Positions 1-7,740 of a stretch of 64,000 nt of DNA are shown in pieces. This stretch comes from JACJXW01 sp964418125 (lineage in GTDB: Bacteria > Bacteroidota > Bacteroidia > Chitinophagales > Saprospiraceae), in assembly GCA_964418125.1 (NCBI GenBank), contig CAYQKY010000018.1:1-64000 (forward strand). The letters run 5' to 3'. The translations under genes were made by a program, and so were the position numbers. The notes below the pieces were generated by a model that worked only from the letters and a program-made list of their open reading frames with translations, did no database searches and was not told where the DNA came from. Positions within the stretch are counted from its first letter, which is position 1, and each line of letters starts with the position of its first letter.

Positions 1-161
1 TTGCGGCCCGCTGGGCCGTTGACAGGCCATTTAGCCCTGGATTCGCATAACAATACAGCCATATAACAGCCCCCCCATCCCCCATACTAATCGCGTTCCC
101 ACCCAACCTGAGGCCGCACCCCTTTGTTTTCATAATGTGTCATTTCAAATGAAGCGTGTAA

Positions 162-1085
162 ATGGAATACATTGATTATTACAAGGTACTGGGTGTCAGC
201 CGGGATGCCGGAAAGGAAGAGATCAGAAAGGCCTACCGGAAAATAGCAAGAAAATACCATCCCGACCTCAACCCCGAGGATAAGGAAGCCGAAAAGAAAT
301 TCAAGCAGGCCAACGAAGCCTACGAAGTGCTGAGCGACCCCGAGAAGCGCAAAAAGTACGATAAGTATGGCAAAGACTGGGAACACGCCGAAGTTTTTGA
401 ACAGGCACGCCGCCAACAGAGCGGCCGGGGGCAGGCGTATACCTCCACCGGGGGTGGCGGCGAAGGCAGTGACTTTTCCGATTTCTTCCGCGCAATGTTC
501 GGCGATGAGGCGGCATTCGGCGGTTTCGGCCGGGGGCGCCGGCGGACCATGGCCTTCCGGGGTGAAGATTACCGGGCTGAACTGCAGCTCCGGCTCAGGG
601 ATGTATACCAGGACCAGAAACAGGTACTCACGGTCAATGGCAACAAGATACGCCTCACTATACCTGCCGGCGTTGAAGACGGGCAGGCCATCCGCATTAA
701 AGGGCAGGGCGGCCCGGGCCGCAACGGCGGCGAAAAGGGCGACCTGTACATCACCTTCCGCATTCCCGATGACCCCGATTTCCAACGCATCGGCAGCGAC
801 CTCTACACAACTGTGGACATGGGGTTATACACGGCCGTCCTCGGCGGCAAAACGGAAGTGCCCACCCTCGATGGGAACGTGGCCGTCACCATCCCCCCGG
901 AATCCGAAAACGGCAAAAAGATACGCCTGAAAGGGAAAGGCATGCCGGTATACAAAAAGAAGGGGAAATACGGCGACCTCTATGTGACGCTTCAGGTGCA
1001 GCTTCCGAAAAACCTAAGCGAAAAGGAACGGCAACTGTTTCGGCAACTGGCAGAAATTAAAGCGGAACAACAGCGCAAAAAATAA
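162..1085 (+). CDS. cbpA: CbpA-type DnaJ co-chaperone
   Basis: A class II J-domain protein of 307 residues that would stimulate DnaK ATPase and deliver unfolded clients in the cytoplasm. The J domain occupies about residues 4-70 with the HPD tripeptide at 33-35. A Gly/Phe-rich linker follows (about 90-135), then two C-terminal beta-sandwich client-binding domains (about 140-300). There is no cysteine-rich zinc finger, which separates it from DnaJ proper and points to CbpA. The next gene, 15 bp downstream, is a CbpM-like modulator, the usual partner, so the pair is probably one transcript. The ATG at 162 begins directly before the conserved DYYKVLGV motif. Confidence 0.93.
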   Translation: MEYIDYYKVLGVSRDAGKEEIRKAYRKIARKYHPDLNPEDKEAEKKFKQANEAYEVLSDPEKRKKYDKYGKDWEHAEVFEQARRQQSGRGQAYTSTGGGGEGSDFSDFFRAMFGDEAAFGGFGRGRRRTMAFRGEDYRAELQLRLRDVYQDQKQVLTVNGNKIRLTIPAGVEDGQAIRIKGQGGPGRNGGEKGDLYITFRIPDDPDFQRIGSDLYTTVDMGLYTAVLGGKTEVPTLDGNVAVTIPPESENGKKIRLKGKGMPVYKKKGKYGDLYVTLQVQLPKNLSEKERQLFRQLAEIKAEQQRKK

Positions 1086-1100
1086 CGGCAACCGAGTAAT

Positions 1101-1406
1101 ATGTCTGTAAGATACGTCACCATAAAGGAATTTTCGGAATTTCATCAGGTAGACATCCACCTGATCGAAGAATTCATCCATTTCGGCCTTTTAGAGCCCC
1201 TGGAAAAAGAAGGGCGCCCCTGCATCCGGGAGGAAGATATCGAACCGCTGGAAATCATGATGCGCCTCCATTCAGAGCTGGAGGTCAATCTGGCCGGCCT
1301 GGAAGCCATCATGCACATGCGCCGCCGTATGCGGCAAATGCAGGCGCGTATAGAAGAACTGGAACGGCGCTTGCAGCGGTGGAACCAACAGAAACAACAC
1401 GGATAA
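1101..1406 (+). CDS. cbpM: CbpM-like chaperone modulator (MerR-type HTH)
   Basis: A 101-residue protein directly downstream of the CbpA homologue. CbpM binds the J domain of CbpA and inhibits its co-chaperone activity, and the size and position fit that role. The N-terminal half looks like a MerR-type winged helix (about residues 5-60, including a run predicting helix-turn-helix then EDIEPLE). The C-terminal third (about 70-101) is an Arg/Glu/Gln-rich amphipathic coil. Its stop codon is one base before the start of the next gene, so translational coupling is likely. The family assignment rests on context plus general resemblance. Confidence 0.8.
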   Translation: MSVRYVTIKEFSEFHQVDIHLIEEFIHFGLLEPLEKEGRPCIREEDIEPLEIMMRLHSELEVNLAGLEAIMHMRRRMRQMQARIEELERRLQRWNQQKQHG

Positions 1407-1407
1407 C

Positions 1408-1914
1408 ATGCCCAACCGCACCCCTCCCCTCCTCATCATCGTCACCGGCCTGCCCGGCGCCGGCAAGACGGCCTTTTCCCGCGCCCTGGCCGAAAGGATC
1501 GGCGCCCGCCACTTCAACACCGACATCATCCGCGATGAGCTGGGCCTGCGGGGCCAATACGATGAAGAAAGCAAACACAGGGTGTATCAGAAAATGAGGG
1601 AAGAAACCGCCAAAACCCTGGAGGCGGGCATGACTGTGATCGTCGATGGCACCTTTTACCGGAAAGAACTCCGGGAGCCCTATGAGGAACTGGGAGCGAA
1701 GTTTGAGGCGCCGGTATACTGGCTGGTAATCGAAGCTTCGGAAGAAACCGTCCGGAAAAGGACTGCCCAAAAAAGGGAATACAGCGAGGCCGATTTCGAC
1801 GTCTACCTCAAAATTCGGGAGGAATGGGAGCCTCTGAATAAGCCCCACCTGCCCCTGGTATCAGCCGATCTGGAAGGCATGGTGGAAAGGGCCCTCCGTT
1901 ACCTCCAAACCTAA
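1408..1914 (+). CDS. AAA-type P-loop kinase (zeta-toxin-like fold)
   Basis: A 168-residue nucleotide kinase-like protein. The Walker A motif GLPGAGKT lies near residues 15-22, followed by a DxxRDELG region typical of zeta-toxin/gluconate-kinase-like P-loop kinases. A basic segment with repeated Arg (VRKRTAQKREYSEAD) resembles the lid/LID-arginine region. In many bacteria this domain is the C-terminal half of a single protein annotated as bifunctional aminoglycoside phosphotransferase/ATP-binding protein. Here the kinase is a separate gene placed before the APH-like gene with an 11-bp gap, so the two products probably work together. The substrate is unknown. Confidence 0.8.
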   Translation: MPNRTPPLLIIVTGLPGAGKTAFSRALAERIGARHFNTDIIRDELGLRGQYDEESKHRVYQKMREETAKTLEAGMTVIVDGTFYRKELREPYEELGAKFEAPVYWLVIEASEETVRKRTAQKREYSEADFDVYLKIREEWEPLNKPHLPLVSADLEGMVERALRYLQT

Positions 1915-1925
1915 ATTAACGCCTC

Positions 1926-2924
1926 ATGACTGACGCACAAGTTAAGGATCTGGCCCAATCTCTTAAGGAGGCGCCTCAACTGGTGGAAACCCACATCTCC
2001 TGGGTTATTCTCACCGGCCAGTGGGCCTATAAGCTCAAAAAGCCGGTGCGGTTTGACTTTCTGGACTTCTCCAGCCTGGAAAAACGACACTATTATTGCC
2101 GGGAAGAAGTGAAACTCAATAACCGCCTGGCCCCGGGCATGTACCTCGGGGTAGTTCCGGTGGTAAAAACGGAAGAAGGCTTTCAACTGGAAGGAGAAGG
2201 AGAAGTGGTGGATTATGCGGTCAAAATGAAGCGGCTGGACAGCAGCCGGCAAATGGACAAGCTGCTGGAAAAAGAAGAAGTCCGCCCCGCTCACATGGAA
2301 AGGCTAGCGGAGCAGTTGGCTGCCTTCCACCTTCGGGCCGACATCATTGAAAAACCCCAGGACGCAGATGGCATGAAAGAGGATTTTTCAGGACTGGATT
2401 CCGTGAAAGGCCACCTGAAAAAACAACTGGGCCAAGACGCCGCCCGGCAATTGTCTGAATGCCTTTCCTTTGCCTGCCGGTTACTCGATAAGATATTTCC
2501 CCGCATGGCGGAACGCAGCCGGCAGGGGCTGGCCGTCGACGGCCATGGCGACCTCCACTCGCGGAATATCTTCCTCCTCCCGGAACCCGTGATCTTTGAC
2601 TGCATAGAGTTCAACCCACACTTCCGGCAGGTCGACGTGCTGGACGAGCTGGCCTTCCTGTGTATGGACCTCGATTACCACAACGCCCGGAACCTGGAAG
2701 AGCCGTTGCTGCAGACGTACCTGCGGGAAAACCCCTGTATCTCGGAGGATGTCGACTGGACCATTTTCTCCTATTACAAATGGTATCGCGCCAATGTCAG
2801 GCTGAAAGTGAACGCGTTGAAAGCCATGGAAGAGGAAAGCCCCGAAGCGGAAAACGCCGTGGAGGAATACTGGCAGCTGTTCACTACCTATTACCATGCA
2901 TTGTCCGAAGAACAGGGTGGATGA
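1926..2924 (+). CDS. APH-fold phosphotransferase-like protein
   Basis: A 332-residue protein with the protein-kinase-like fold of aminoglycoside/choline kinases. The catalytic loop is VDGHGDLHSRNIFL (the HGDLHxxN Brenner motif), and the metal-binding loop appears as IFDCIEFN in place of IDFxx. The N-terminal region (about 1-100) resembles the ATP-binding lobe, with KLKKPVRF holding a candidate nucleotide lysine. It matches the N-terminal half of proteins annotated as bifunctional aminoglycoside phosphotransferase/ATP-binding protein, whose other half is the preceding gene. These proteins are chromosomal and widespread, so an antibiotic-resistance role should not be assumed. Last gene of the cbpA cluster. 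Confidence 0.82.
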   Translation: MTDAQVKDLAQSLKEAPQLVETHISWVILTGQWAYKLKKPVRFDFLDFSSLEKRHYYCREEVKLNNRLAPGMYLGVVPVVKTEEGFQLEGEGEVVDYAVKMKRLDSSRQMDKLLEKEEVRPAHMERLAEQLAAFHLRADIIEKPQDADGMKEDFSGLDSVKGHLKKQLGQDAARQLSECLSFACRLLDKIFPRMAERSRQGLAVDGHGDLHSRNIFLLPEPVIFDCIEFNPHFRQVDVLDELAFLCMDLDYHNARNLEEPLLQTYLRENPCISEDVDWTIFSYYKWYRANVRLKVNALKAMEEESPEAENAVEEYWQLFTTYYHALSEEQGG

Positions 2925-3575
2925 TAACCATACGGAACCAAACCGGGCAGGCAGCGCTCCTTTCCTTTCTGGCCTAAAGCTCTTCGGATGAGGCAAAAAA
3001 GAAAAGGAGCACCATAAATGGTGCTCCTGTATTCCCTAAAATCACCCAATTGAGCTCTTTACCCCGAGATAATCGGGGGTTAAGCCTTGTTTGCCTTGTC
3101 AGTACTACAAAGAAAAGGGGTTGGCCGGGTTTTGCAAGTGACTTTTGTCATGCTCCCTTCATGATTTTGGTCACCTGGTAAAAACGGAGATTTGAAATAC
3201 CCCACTTCTCCCACCCGATTTGCTAACATGAATGAAATTTTATATTTTCTGTAAAGAACGAGAATAACAATTCATCCAAACAAGCACTCATAAACCGTTA
3301 TTACTGAGAAAAGTCAGAATTGCCAGTGATTTTTCTCATTCAGTTTACCGATAAAATATTGCTGTTTTGATATTGGTTAATTATCCCGGGATAAGTATCT
3401 GGACAAAACAATTTAACATTTTTAACCGGCTCAAAGAGACGGTATAGCCATCTAAAAACGGATCCGGAACCCTGGGGAGAATGCCCTCAGTATTTCGAAT
3501 TGGAAACAGCATTGGTGTATAATGCCCGGGTACTTACGCCATTTCTTTCAGGCCCGCTCCTAACAGACACAAGCC
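2925..3575. other. Intergenic region with one hairpin
   Basis: About 650 bp without a convincing coding region. It has a perfect hairpin at 3006-3027 (listed separately) and becomes AT-rich from about 3200, consistent with a promoter region for the stress-protein gene at 3576. I found no clear TAnnTTTG element in it. Confidence 0.5.
3006..3027. terminator. Hairpin, possible terminator
   Basis: Perfect 10-bp inverted repeat (GGAGCACCAT, 2-nt spacer, ATGGTGCTCC) 80 bp after the APH-like gene. The A-rich tract lies on its left side, so a classic U-tract would exist only for leftward transcription. No leftward gene is present, so a role as the end of the cbpA transcript is plausible but not textbook. 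Confidence 0.45.
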
Positions 3576-4430
3576 ATGAAAATGATCAAAAAGATATTGT
3601 TCCCGACCGATTTTTCCGCGACAGCTCAAAATGCCTTTCGCCATTGCCTCCTGCTTGCCGATAAATACGATGCGGATATAGAGATATTGCATGTGATCTT
3701 TCCTGAATATGAAGCGCTGGACCTGCCGGTCATGGCAGCACAGGCCACCAAAGAAAAAGCGGAAGCGGCCCGGTCGGTAATGAAAACTTTTGTAGAGGCC
3801 TCTCTGGCCCAGGTGCAGGCGGCACATCAGCTGGATGTTGTACCCAACGTAAAGCCGGATATCGAAATCGGCACTCCGGGTAAGATCATTTGTGATACTG
3901 CCCGCAGGAACAATGCCGACCTTATCGTCATGGGGACAAAAGGGGAGCACAATGTGCTGGAGCGCGTTTTCGGCAGTGTCACCACGGCAGTTATCGCCAA
4001 TGCTCCCTGTAATGTGTGGATCGTGCCGGAAGAAGCGATCTTTGAGAAAATTGATATCATTGCCTATGCTACCGACCTCATGGAAGCCGATCCCTACCAC
4101 ATCTGGGAAGTGGGGAAGATGCTGGAACCTTTCAGCCCGATCATCCACTGCGTACACGTCAATGTCAATGGTTCGGTAGAAGGCGCCATTGACTTTGCCA
4201 GCCTGGGGGCTTTCTTCGAGCATCATGCCCCTTCCCTCCAGATCAATTTCCACCCGCTGTCGGGAAAGTCCGTCATCCAGGCTTTAGAAGAATTTGTCGA
4301 CACCTATGATGTTGACCTGCTGGCCATGTACGCTCCCCGCCACAACTGGATTGAAAGGGCCTTCCGCAAAAGCCATACCCGCCACATGGCCTTCGAAACC
4401 GACGTGCCGCTGTTTATCATCAAGAAATAA
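3576..4430 (+). CDS. Universal stress protein, tandem UspA domains
   Basis: A 284-residue cytoplasmic protein with two UspA domains. The first (about 1-150) keeps the ATP-binding signature G-2x-G-9x-G-S (GTKG ... FGS near residues 125-140). The second (about 155-284) ends in the usual hydrophobic strand (VPLFIIKK) but lacks the glycine motif, so it is probably a non-binding half. Tandem Usp proteins of this length are common in Bacteroidota. The gene is followed 16 bp later by the GCS2-CBS gene on the same strand, suggesting co-transcription. The start ATGAAAATG gives a canonical first beta strand (KKILFPTDFS). Confidence 0.93.
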   Translation: MKMIKKILFPTDFSATAQNAFRHCLLLADKYDADIEILHVIFPEYEALDLPVMAAQATKEKAEAARSVMKTFVEASLAQVQAAHQLDVVPNVKPDIEIGTPGKIICDTARRNNADLIVMGTKGEHNVLERVFGSVTTAVIANAPCNVWIVPEEAIFEKIDIIAYATDLMEADPYHIWEVGKMLEPFSPIIHCVHVNVNGSVEGAIDFASLGAFFEHHAPSLQINFHPLSGKSVIQALEEFVDTYDVDLLAMYAPRHNWIERAFRKSHTRHMAFETDVPLFIIKK

Positions 4431-4446
4431 CCTAACCAATCATATC

Positions 4447-6309
4447 ATGGGCGAACTCAGCGTAAAACCAGCAGCAGAATCCAGGAATAAATTTATTAAG
4501 TCATTGCTCCAGGACATTGAAGCCCTGGACCACATGCTTCGGGAAGGCCTTTTTGAAAAAGGCAGGCAACGGATCGGCGCCGAGCAGGAGATCTTCCTGG
4601 TCAACGAGTTGTGCCACCCGGCCAGTGAAGGGCCGGAGTTGCTGGATAATTTGCCGCCGGCTTTTACGACTGAGATCGGCCGTTACAACCTGGAGGCCAA
4701 CCTCGATCCTTTCCTCCTGGACGGGCAGGCCTTCAAAAACACCGAAAAACAGTTGCGGCAAGCGCTGGGCAAGCTGTCGGAGGAAGCGCGAAAACGCCAT
4801 GCCTACCCAATTCTAACCGGTATTCTGCCCACCTTGCGGCGTTGCCATCTCGAACTGAAATACATGACGCCCCAGATCCGGTATTCCATCCTGAGCGAAG
4901 CCATGCGGCGGCGGCGGGGCAGTGATTTCGAGATCCACATACAAGGTGCGGACGAGCTCATCGCCCGGCTCGATTCCGTCATGTTCGAAGCCTGTAATAC
5001 CAGTTGGCAGATGCACCTGCAGATCCATCCGGAAATTTTTGCCGAGCAGTACAACTGGGCGCAATGGATTGCCGGGCCGGTACTGGCCGCCTGTGCCAAC
5101 TCCCCCCTGCTCTTTGGCCGCGAGTTGTGGCATGAGACGCGGATCGCCCTCTTCCAGCAAAGTGTAGATACCCGAAGCTCTCACAACCATCTGCGGAATA
5201 AACTGTGCCGCGTGGGGTTTGGGCTGCAATGGCTTACCGGCTCGGCCGCCAACCTCTTCAAGGACAACATCAGCCGTTTTCCCCTGTTGCTGACCGGCGA
5301 GATCAAGGAAAATGCCCTGGAAGTACTGAAGAGCGGGCAGCCCCCCCAACTCCGGGCCCTGCGCCTGCATAACGGCACCGTTTACAGCTGGAACCGCCCC
5401 TGCTATGGTATCAGCGACACCGGAGCCCCCCACCTGCGCATTGAAAACAGGTACATCCCTGCCGGCCCTTCCATACAGGACGAGATCGCCAACTTCGCTT
5501 TCTGGGTAGGCCTCATGAAAGGTATGCCTGAACAATATGGTAACCTTTGCGACAAGCTGCCCTTCCAGATGGCTAAAGACAATTTCTACCGGGCCGCCCG
5601 CTCGAGCCTCAGTTCGGTATTTAACTGGAACGGACAGCAGATACCCGCCTCTACCTTAATCCTCGAAAAATTGCTGCCTATAGCCGAAGACGGGCTCCGG
5701 GAAGTAGGGGTAGACAGGCTGGAAATCGACCACCACCTGGGTATTATTGAACGTCGGGCCCTTTTGCGGCAGAACGGCGCCCTCTGGTTGATCCGCAATT
5801 TCCGAAAGCTGTCCGATTGCTATGGCAAGGGGGTGGCCGTACAGGAACTTACCTCCGCCATCATGGAGCGCCAGCGCAGTGATGCGCCTGTACACGAATG
5901 GGAGGACGTAGACTGCAACCGCTACTATGAGGTGGGGAGTGGCAAAGAGGCCGTGGGGCGGGCCATGAAAACCGACCTGTTCACCATCTCTCAGGAAGAG
6001 CCTCTCGAGCTGGTGCAGGCCGTCATGAAATGGAAAAATATCCGCCACCTGCCCGTCGAGGATGAAGAAGGTAAACTGGTGGGCTTGATTACGGCCACCA
6101 ACCTGAAAGAAGCCGGAAACCCCGACAACCACATCGCCGCCGATATCATGGTGCGCTGCCTGATCACCGCCCACGAAGATATGCCACTGGAAGAAGGCGC
6201 CGAACTCATCAAGCGTTATGGCATTGGCAGCCTGCTCGTCGTCAGAAATGAAAAACTCATCGGCATACTGACCGATACGGATTTTCGGCGGCTGTACGGC
6301 AATTATTAA
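4447..6309 (+). CDS. Glutamate-cysteine-ligase-like (GCS2) protein with CBS pair
   Basis: A 620-residue fusion. Residues about 20-460 resemble the GCS2 family of ATP-dependent carboxylate-amine ligases, with an early acidic segment (GAEQEIFLV) matching the metal/substrate-binding entry strand. Residues about 495-618 form two CBS repeats (GRAMKTDLFTIS..., ADIMVRCLITAHED..., ending GILTDTDFRRLYG), which usually sense adenosine nucleotides. The reading frame is open upstream to 4294, but that part overlaps the Usp gene; the ATG at 4447 lies in the intergenic gap and is preferred. The substrates are unknown: glutathione synthesis is not implied, because the window also encodes the bacillithiol enzyme BshA. 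Context (Usp, deacetylase, acyl-CoA ligase/GNAT) suggests a stress or energy-status role. Confidence 0.82.
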   Translation: MGELSVKPAAESRNKFIKSLLQDIEALDHMLREGLFEKGRQRIGAEQEIFLVNELCHPASEGPELLDNLPPAFTTEIGRYNLEANLDPFLLDGQAFKNTEKQLRQALGKLSEEARKRHAYPILTGILPTLRRCHLELKYMTPQIRYSILSEAMRRRRGSDFEIHIQGADELIARLDSVMFEACNTSWQMHLQIHPEIFAEQYNWAQWIAGPVLAACANSPLLFGRELWHETRIALFQQSVDTRSSHNHLRNKLCRVGFGLQWLTGSAANLFKDNISRFPLLLTGEIKENALEVLKSGQPPQLRALRLHNGTVYSWNRPCYGISDTGAPHLRIENRYIPAGPSIQDEIANFAFWVGLMKGMPEQYGNLCDKLPFQMAKDNFYRAARSSLSSVFNWNGQQIPASTLILEKLLPIAEDGLREVGVDRLEIDHHLGIIERRALLRQNGALWLIRNFRKLSDCYGKGVAVQELTSAIMERQRSDAPVHEWEDVDCNRYYEVGSGKEAVGRAMKTDLFTISQEEPLELVQAVMKWKNIRHLPVEDEEGKLVGLITATNLKEAGNPDNHIAADIMVRCLITAHEDMPLEEGAELIKRYGIGSLLVVRNEKLIGILTDTDFRRLYGNY

Positions 6310-6389
6310 ACGCAACCAGACACGCGAATACCAATAGCGAAACATATAGAAATATTCGATGACTTCGCTACTTTTGACGAACTCAACCG

Positions 6390-7421
6390 ATGAACATGAA
6401 AGACACATCCTCCCCTCTCTCTGAGAGTGAAAAAACTGAACCTGCACCCTCTGCTATTCAGAGGATGGAACTGATCTACAACCGAATATTCCTGGAACAT
6501 GATACGGGAATGCACCCCGAGAGCAAAAAAAGGCTTCTCATCTTCGACGACGTACCCGATACGGAAATAATCGATGGGTTGCCCTTTATCGAACTGATCC
6601 ATTCACAAAGCTATATCGAACAGGTGAAAAATACCTGCAAGCTCAGCGGGCACCTGGACGGCGATACGGCAACCTCTCCCCGTAGCTTCGAAGCGGCCCG
6701 TTACGCCGTCGGGGCAACCGTGATGGCCGCTGAGAGCGGCGGCTTTGCCCTGGTACGCCCTCCGGGCCACCACGCGCACCCGGGGCGGGCCAGCGGCTTT
6801 TGCCTTTTCAACAACGTTGCTATAGCCGCCCGAAAACTGGCGAACGAAGGAAAACGGGTGGCCATTATCGATTTTGACGGCCACCTGGGCGACGGCACTT
6901 CGGCTATCTTCTACGATACCGATGAGGTGCTCTACTGGTCGCTTCATCAGTATCCGGCTTACCCGGGCCATGGCTTTGTCGATGAGATCGGCTCCGGCAA
7001 GGGCAAGGGCTACACCGTCAACATCCCCCTGCCTCCCGGTAGTGCCGATGACATTCTCGAAGGCTGCCTGACGAACTTCCTCCCCGTCGTAGAGCAATTT
7101 CGCCCCGATGTGATCGCCGTATCGGCAGGCTTCGACGCCCATCAGTATGACCTGCTGCTGGACCTCAAGGCATCAGCCAACTTTTTCTATACTGCCGGCA
7201 AGGAACTTCGCAGCCGCTTTGATAACATCTTCGCCACGCTGGAGGGGGGGTATAATGTCGACGAAATGCCCAAGTGCCTCTACAACTTCATAGCAGGAGT
7301 GAACGGGGCCCCCATCCCCTACGAAGAGGAAGCTACCCGGTCCGGAATGAGGGTGCTGGAAACTTTTGAGATCTATATGAACTCCATCATGATGCACCTG
7401 AAAGATTATTGGAAATTTTGA
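6390..7421 (+). CDS. Histone-deacetylase-family hydrolase
   Basis: A 343-residue zinc hydrolase of the HDAC/AcuC/acetylpolyamine amidohydrolase superfamily. It has the catalytic His pair in RPPGHHAHP (residues 127-128), the zinc ligands D163 and H165 in DFDGHLGDGT, and the third ligand in SAGFDAH. The second histidine normally found in the DVHHGDGT motif is Leu here, outside the metal ligands. A TAnnTTTG-like element (TACTTTTG, 6369-6376) sits only 14 bp before this ATG. The internal Met codon at 6465, which begins the conserved ELIYNRIFLEHDTG strand, is therefore a good alternative start, and residues 1-25 look unstructured. Likely reverses acylation of proteins or small molecules. Confidence 0.88.
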   Translation: MNMKDTSSPLSESEKTEPAPSAIQRMELIYNRIFLEHDTGMHPESKKRLLIFDDVPDTEIIDGLPFIELIHSQSYIEQVKNTCKLSGHLDGDTATSPRSFEAARYAVGATVMAAESGGFALVRPPGHHAHPGRASGFCLFNNVAIAARKLANEGKRVAIIDFDGHLGDGTSAIFYDTDEVLYWSLHQYPAYPGHGFVDEIGSGKGKGYTVNIPLPPGSADDILEGCLTNFLPVVEQFRPDVIAVSAGFDAHQYDLLLDLKASANFFYTAGKELRSRFDNIFATLEGGYNVDEMPKCLYNFIAGVNGAPIPYEEEATRSGMRVLETFEIYMNSIMMHLKDYWKF

Positions 7422-7740
7422 CCATTATTTAACTGCTTTTTATATCATTTTGGCATTTTATGCTGTTCTATTTCTGAATAAACCGGGGTTACTAAGAAGC
7501 CTTTGAGCCGCAAAACCAAAAAACCGTTCATTGAATAGCGAAAAGGTAGAAAGAGGTGACAAACCGCATTGAATTATTGTAAAAAACACACTATCCTTGC
7601 CCCCGGTATTTTCCTCTGGCCCAGGCAGGTTAAAATATTTTCAGCCAAAAACATAAGTAAACCTTTTGCCAAATAAACCCGGGAATTACCGACGAACCGA
7701 AAACCATTAACTACTGTATTAAAAAAGTAAGCCAAAAGAC
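7422..7740. other. AT-rich intergenic region
   Basis: About 320 bp, AT-rich, with no open frame or strong inverted repeat that I could support. Probably carries the promoter and leader of the acyl-CoA synthetase gene at 7741. Confidence 0.4.

Noticed and set aside
1926..2924. Aminoglycoside resistance gene
   Set aside because: The APH fold is present, but this family is chromosomal and widespread with no resistance shown, and the surroundings are chaperone genes.
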